Shown here one piece after another: positions 6,877 to 7,933 of a DNA stretch of 7,933 nt. Positions within the stretch are counted from its first letter, which is position 1, and the number at the start of each line of letters is the position of its first letter. The translations under genes and the position numbers were made by a program. The notes under the pieces were generated by a model. That model searched no databases. It had not been told where the DNA came from and saw nothing but the letters and a program-made list of their open reading frames with translations. Source of the DNA: Micavibrio sp. UBA2020 (GTDB taxonomy: Bacteria > Pseudomonadota > Alphaproteobacteria > Micavibrionales > UBA2020); contig DDBY01000120.1 of NCBI GenBank assembly GCA_002334985.1, forward strand, positions 3,053-10,985, in the 5' to 3' direction.

Positions 6877-7933
6877 ATGGAAGATTACGACGGTCCGGAA
6901 GAGGTGGTGCGACGTTCGCGCCCCGAAGTTCCAGTAACCTGCTTTCGCCCCGCGGCGCTGAAAAGCGCGGCGCAGTGGTTTTTGCAAAATTTTCCCGGCA
7001 AAACCCTTTACGCTGTCAAAGCGAACCCCGACCCTTTTGTGCTGACCGGCCTGTTTGAGGCCGGTGTCCGTCATTTCGACGCCGCATCGCTGCCGGAAAT
7101 CCAGCAGGTAAACACGCTTTGCCCCGGCGCCCATATCGCCTTTATGCATCCGGTCAAAAGCCGCCATGCCATCGAACACGCCTATTTTGATTACGGCGTG
7201 CGCGACTTTTCGTTCGACAGCCTGGCGGAGCTTGACAAAATCGTGGCCACCACCGGCAACAGCAAAGACCTTGGCCTTTTGCTGCGCCTTGCTGTGCCCA
7301 ACGTGAATGCCGAAATGCCGCTCAGCGACAAATTCGGCTGCCTGCCCGCGCAGGCCATCGCACTTTTGCGCGCCGCGCGCAAGGTATCGGCACGCCTTGG
7401 CATCTGCTTCCATGTGGGCTCCCAGACCATGAACCCCGAAGCTTACGTCACCGCCCTCGGCCTTTGCGGCGACATCATGCGCCAGATGCCGCGCACGGCT
7501 GTTGACATCATCGACATCGGCGGCGGCTTCCCGTCCGCCTATCCCGATATGACACCCCCGCCGCTTGCGGAGTATAAGGCGGCGATTGAACGCGGGCTGG
7601 ATGCGCTGCCGCATCCCAACCGTTATGAATTCTGGTGCGAGCCCGGCCGTGCGCTGGTCGCCGAAAGCACCTCCGTTATCGTCAAGGTAGAGCTGCGCAA
7701 GGGCGATGTGCTTTATATCAATGACGGCACTTATGGCAGCCTGTTCGACGCAGGCCACATGGGTTTCCGCTATCCGGTTCGTCTTATCCGTCCGACGCCG
7801 GATGCGGCACAAGCCGCGGGCAACACGCCCGCCGGCAAAAGCGGCAGAAAATCGGCGCTGAAGCCGTTCCGTTTCTACGGACCGACGTGCGACAGCATCG
7901 ATTACATGCCCGGCCCCTTCTATCTGCCCGACA
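6877..7933 (+). CDS. PLP-dependent ornithine/lysine decarboxylase, fold type III (3' end missing)
   Basis: The visible 352 residues match the Orn/DAP/Arg decarboxylase 2 family of alanine-racemase-fold enzymes, which decarboxylate ornithine to putrescine (or lysine to cadaverine) in the cytoplasm for polyamine synthesis. Seen are Y-A-V-K-A-N with the PLP lysine K48, H-V-G-S-Q (179-183), the phosphate-binding G-G-G-F (215-218), E-P-G-R (255-258), N-D-G-x-Y-G (282-287) and G-P-T-C-D with C338 and D339, the Cys-Asp pair typical of eukaryotic-type ornithine decarboxylase. The protein ends in the window at PGPFYLPD, so perhaps a few dozen residues are missing. I chose the ATG at 6877 (AGGG ten bases upstream) because the family begins shortly before the beta-barrel. 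In-frame ATGs at 6835 and 6769 would add a basic extension made from the structured leader. Ornithine versus lysine preference cannot be settled from sequence by eye. Confidence 0.94.
   Translation, partial: MEDYDGPEEVVRRSRPEVPVTCFRPAALKSAAQWFLQNFPGKTLYAVKANPDPFVLTGLFEAGVRHFDAASLPEIQQVNTLCPGAHIAFMHPVKSRHAIEHAYFDYGVRDFSFDSLAELDKIVATTGNSKDLGLLLRLAVPNVNAEMPLSDKFGCLPAQAIALLRAARKVSARLGICFHVGSQTMNPEAYVTALGLCGDIMRQMPRTAVDIIDIGGGFPSAYPDMTPPPLAEYKAAIERGLDALPHPNRYEFWCEPGRALVAESTSVIVKVELRKGDVLYINDGTYGSLFDAGHMGFRYPVRLIRPTPDAAQAAGNTPAGKSGRKSALKPFRFYGPTCDSIDYMPGPFYLPD

Noticed and set aside
6872..6937. Short 21-codon frame starting at ATG 6872, overlapping the decarboxylase start, as a possible leader peptide
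   Set aside because: It starts only five bases from the gene start in another frame, has no separate ribosome binding site and shows no arginine/ornithine-sensing pattern that I can support.
6556..7812. 418-codon open frame on the minus strand across the decarboxylase
   Set aside because: It runs antisense to an unmistakable decarboxylase and through its leader and promoter; it has no recognisable domain.

Overview
The window reads as chromosomal DNA of a GC-rich Gram-negative bacterium, most likely an alphaproteobacterium. The grounds are the GC-rich, third-position-biased coding sequence, the RTX-type exported protein, a fold-III ornithine/lysine decarboxylase, and the structured leader before it, which resembles the alphaproteobacterial speF RNA motif. 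I cannot name a genus.

Layout: (i) positions 2-1108 (+) hold the C-terminal part of a calcium-binding RTX protein whose start lies outside the window. (ii) A near-perfect bidirectional hairpin terminator at 1125-1164 separates it from the convergent gene typA/bipA (1177-3006, -), a ribosome-associated GTPase. (iii) An AT-rich divergent intergenic region (3007-3248) follows. (iv) Two tandem, clearly paralogous genes come next (3249-5042 and 5099-6649, +). They encode exported proteins that I do not recognise as a named family. Each has an HEGWH zinc-protease-like motif and a downstream E-x-L-A-D motif. (v) A hairpin, a good sigma-70-like promoter and a structured leader RNA (6692-6876) follow. 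(vi) The last gene is a PLP-dependent ornithine/lysine decarboxylase (6877 to the window end, +), cut off at its 3' end.

The most interesting part is the paralogous pair. One copy has a lipoprotein signal (predicted membrane-anchored) and the other an ordinary Sec-type signal peptide (predicted soluble periplasmic or secreted). Both keep the putative zinc-ligand arrangement of gluzincin-like metallopeptidases and a pair of cysteines at identical spacing, yet they differ in their tails. The second point of interest is the decarboxylase leader, where mutually exclusive stems can be drawn, one of which covers the likely ribosome binding site. The remaining genes are ordinary housekeeping or common accessory genes with no evident functional link to the pair.
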